16,851 nucleotides of DNA from assembly GCA_035354435.1 (NCBI GenBank), contig DAOQAY010000054.1, forward strand, positions 1 through 16,851, in the 5' to 3' direction. Below the pieces are notes generated by a model. It did not search any database. It was not told where the DNA came from and was given only the letters and a program-made list of their open reading frames with translations. A program made the position numbers and the translations under genes. Within the stretch, counting starts at the first letter, position 1. The number at the start of each line of letters is the position of its first letter. This DNA comes from JAKLDO01 sp035354435 (GTDB taxonomy: Bacteria; UBP6; UBA1177). Positions 14,690 through 16,851 of this stretch are shown in pieces.

Positions 14690-15463
14690 TCACCTCAACT
14701 TTCTGCAATTATATTCCATGCTTACGAGCTCAAATTCCCCGTAGCAGAAATCACCTTCCGGTCTTTTATAGATCAGTTTTGCCTTTGACGGGATTCTATA
14801 TCCGTCTATATCTTTGTATTCTGAGGCTGGTGTTTCCCACGGGTTGTTGATATATTCCTTTCCGTCTGTTTCAAATCTGTCGCTGCTTATAAAATTCAAC
14901 AATCTGCCTTCTTCATTAAAGTACAGAACGGCACTGACTTTAATGTCACCGTTTGTGAATGTTGCTTTCACGGTCAGATCATTGATGTTTTCCCACTGGA
15001 TCTTTTTGTCGATAAGAGCGCCGGGAGCCATGAAAACCATGTCATTCAGCACTGTGACAGTCTCCCCTTGATCCATTTTTGGTCCGGAAGCATCAACGAC
15101 AGTGAACAATCCCAATATTTTTACCTTAAAAATCGCCTTTGCATCTCTATATAAATGAAGTCCGATTGCCGGGATACCGCTCTTTTTTGCCACAATGTAA
15201 AACAACCGGGAATGGACATCGAAAAAATTATACTGAACCGATTTCAAAGGCATATAACCTTCGTTTGGTTTGAAACGGATGCCTCCTTTGAACTCAGCAC
15301 GGAAATTCAAGATCTTTTCTCTTCCGGTAAAACCTGTGTAGCGGATGTACTTTTTCACTATTTCCGGCAGGTGGATAATGTCATTTTCGCTTAATATTTC
15401 AGGTTTGCAGTTTTTTGTGCGGTCAAGCTCATGTCTGACAGCTTTTTTGTATGCACATTTCAT
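14690..15463 (-). CDS. DUF6544 (formerly DUF6920)-like protein
   Basis: The 257-residue protein begins with a short basic stretch and then LPEIVKKYIRYTGFTG, resembling the 'LP..V.rY....G' opening of this family. It continues with a beta-rich domain: KSVQYNFFDVHSRLFYIVAKK, GIPAIGLHLYRDAKA, MDQGETVTVLNDMVFMAPGA and, near the end, NPWETPASEYKDIDGYRIPS. Function unknown; no catalytic residues are obvious. No signal peptide is seen. AGGGGG (15471-15476 on the opposite strand) lies 7 nt before the ATG. The gene is divergent from the SWIM gene and convergent with the activase relic. The family assignment is from memory of the motif pattern. Confidence 0.65.
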   Translation of the reverse strand: MKCAYKKAVRHELDRTKNCKPEILSENDIIHLPEIVKKYIRYTGFTGREKILNFRAEFKGGIRFKPNEGYMPLKSVQYNFFDVHSRLFYIVAKKSGIPAIGLHLYRDAKAIFKVKILGLFTVVDASGPKMDQGETVTVLNDMVFMAPGALIDKKIQWENINDLTVKATFTNGDIKVSAVLYFNEEGRLLNFISSDRFETDGKEYINNPWETPASEYKDIDGYRIPSKAKLIYKRPEGDFCYGEFELVSMEYNCRKLR

Positions 15464-15600
15464 ATTCAGACCCCCTTATTTTGTAAAGTCTCAATATTCT
15501 ACAGCAATAGATTCATGTTACAAGGAAATGTTTCTTGCAAAAATCGACTGAATTTATATGCTGAACATGACATATTGAAACTTGAAAAAGAGGTGCCGAA

Positions 15601-16851
15601 ATGAGTATGCAGCTTAATAAATTTGAAGAATATATTGATGAGAAAATTCTTAAGCGGGGAGAATCATATTTTAAAAACGGTCATGTCGGTGAAATTGAAG
15701 AGATTTCTTCCGGAATATTTAAAGTTATTGTTGAAGGAAGCGAGGATTATCTTGTAGAGCTGACTGTTGAAAACGGAGAAGTAAAAGATTTTTTCTGCGA
15801 TTGTCCGTATGATGCGGGTCCCGTTTGTAAACATGTGGCGGCGACACTTTTCAGTCTGCGTGAAAACAGTCTGAAATTAGGAATGAAATTTTCATCTTCC
15901 AGTTCAAAAAAATCATCCAGACCTGTAAAAAAGAAAACCGTGGAAGAACAAGTACATGAATTGCTGGAAAAAGTTGATCATGATGAGCTTAAACAGTTTA
16001 TTATGAACTTGTCGTTAAATGACACTGATTTCAGAGGTCTTTTTATTTCGTCATTTGTCCATTACAACACTGAAGAATCAAAAGAGTTTTATAGAAAACA
16101 GATAAAATCAATACTTTGTTCCTTTAAAGACGGACATGGCTTTATAAATCGCTATAGTTCAAGATATGCTGGCAGAGCCATAGATAATTTTTTAGAATCT
16201 GCTCAAAAACAGATAGAAGCAGGAAATTATAAAAGTGCTATTTTAATTTGTACCGCTGTAATTGAAGAAATGACCGCTGCTCTTCAGTACTCTGATGATA
16301 GTGATGGCGATATAGGAAATTCCATTTCTTATGCCTTGAAAATGTTTTCTGAAATTTCGGAAAAGCAAAAAAACGAGAATGTGAGGAAGCTTCTTCTTGA
16401 TTATTGTTTTCATGCATACGATAAAAAAATATTTGAAGGATGGGATTGGCACCTTGATATGTTGTGGACGGCATCAAACTTAATAAAAACGGATGCTGAG
16501 ACAGAAGAGCTTTTTCAAAGGCTTGAAAAAAACATGAAGTCAAAATACGAAGAAGAGGAACTACAGCAGATCATGTATGAAGTTCTACTTAAGAAAAACA
16601 AAGATGAATCTGAGGAATATTTAGAAAAACACATGAAAAACAGCGACTTGCGCAAGAAAGCAATTCAAAATGCGATTGACAATAAAAACTTTGAAAAAGC
16701 AGAACTGTTTGCACTTGAAGGCATTAATTACGATAAAAAAGAAAAACCTGGATTAGTAAGAGTGTGGAACGAATGGCTGTTAAAAATTGCTCAGGCAAAA
16801 GGTGATAAAGAAAAAGTTATATACTATGCCAGAGATCTCTTTATTGATAAT
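15601..16851 (+). CDS. SWIM zinc-finger protein, C-terminus cut by window edge
   Basis: ATG at 15601 is preceded by AGAGGTG (15589-15595) with a 5-nt spacer. The frame stays open for 417 codons to the window edge. A SWIM zinc finger is present early: C66, C68, C76 and H78 in FFCDCPYDAGPVCKHVAA. SWIM fingers bind DNA or protein partners. It is followed by a Ser/Lys-rich linker (about 100-115) and a long alpha-helical, charged region that looks like helical-repeat scaffolding. A Met at position 3 is an alternative start. Bacterial proteins of this layout are common and uncharacterised; I assign no function. It is not preceded by a same-strand gene, so it is probably transcribed alone from the 137-bp gap at 15464-15600. 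Confidence 0.8.
   Translation, partial: MSMQLNKFEEYIDEKILKRGESYFKNGHVGEIEEISSGIFKVIVEGSEDYLVELTVENGEVKDFFCDCPYDAGPVCKHVAATLFSLRENSLKLGMKFSSSSSKKSSRPVKKKTVEEQVHELLEKVDHDELKQFIMNLSLNDTDFRGLFISSFVHYNTEESKEFYRKQIKSILCSFKDGHGFINRYSSRYAGRAIDNFLESAQKQIEAGNYKSAILICTAVIEEMTAALQYSDDSDGDIGNSISYALKMFSEISEKQKNENVRKLLLDYCFHAYDKKIFEGWDWHLDMLWTASNLIKTDAETEELFQRLEKNMKSKYEEEELQQIMYEVLLKKNKDESEEYLEKHMKNSDLRKKAIQNAIDNKNFEKAELFALEGINYDKKEKPGLVRVWNEWLLKIAQAKGDKEKVIYYARDLFIDN

Noticed and set aside
14650..14850. 66-codon plus-strand frame starting in the activase relic
   Set aside because: It starts from the GTG inside the relic and then runs antisense to the DUF6544 gene; there is no ribosome site.
1..16851. tRNA, rRNA, CRISPR arrays, transposases and integrases
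   Set aside because: None was seen by eye on either strand; a covariance-model or profile search was not possible.

Overview
The window looks like chromosomal DNA of a Gram-negative, probably anaerobic bacterium. It encodes a signal-peptide-bearing beta-barrel protein ending in Phe, a lipobox esterase, and enzymes typical of acyl-CoA fermentation (phosphate butyryltransferase, a giant 2-hydroxyacyl-CoA dehydratase activase). Acidic Asp/Glu/Thr- or Glu/Pro-rich linkers follow the export signals of two proteins. I cannot name the organism; a deltaproteobacterial or Myxococcota-like lineage is a guess.

Layout. 1-1513 (minus): a tRNA-queuosine mannosyltransferase-like glycosyltransferase followed by a PEGA-domain exported protein cut by the window edge. 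1673-3301 (plus): a secreted lipoprotein esterase. 3378-6224 is accessory: an AT-rich gene of unknown function, a non-coding stretch with gene debris, a nucleotidyltransferase toxin pseudogene and its intact AbiEi-type antitoxin. 6357-9818 (minus) is a tight run ACT-ACT protein / outer-membrane protein / phosphate butyryltransferase / DUF493 protein. The activase (9979-13314) is divergent from it. 13322-14440 (minus) is a DUF4143 ATPase. 14690-15463 (minus) is a DUF6544-type protein and 15601-end (plus) a SWIM zinc-finger protein.

How they work together. Ptb plus the activase suggests CoA-linked amino-acid or hydroxyacid fermentation, with the double ACT protein a possible ligand sensor. This rests on context only: no kinase, dehydratase subunit or ligase is in the window.

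Most notable: two accessory cassettes sit exactly at the 3' ends of housekeeping-type genes, and in each case a second, diverged copy of that gene's last codons lies on the far side. Activase: 63 nt, 59 matching, 13248-13310 and 14604-14666, flanking the ATPase. DUF493 gene: 37 nt, 31 matching, 6358-6394 and 4571-4607, flanking the AbiE-like pair. This resembles integration into gene 3' ends with restoration of the reading frame, but no integrase is visible. Both cassettes also have palindromic operator-like pairs at their promoters.
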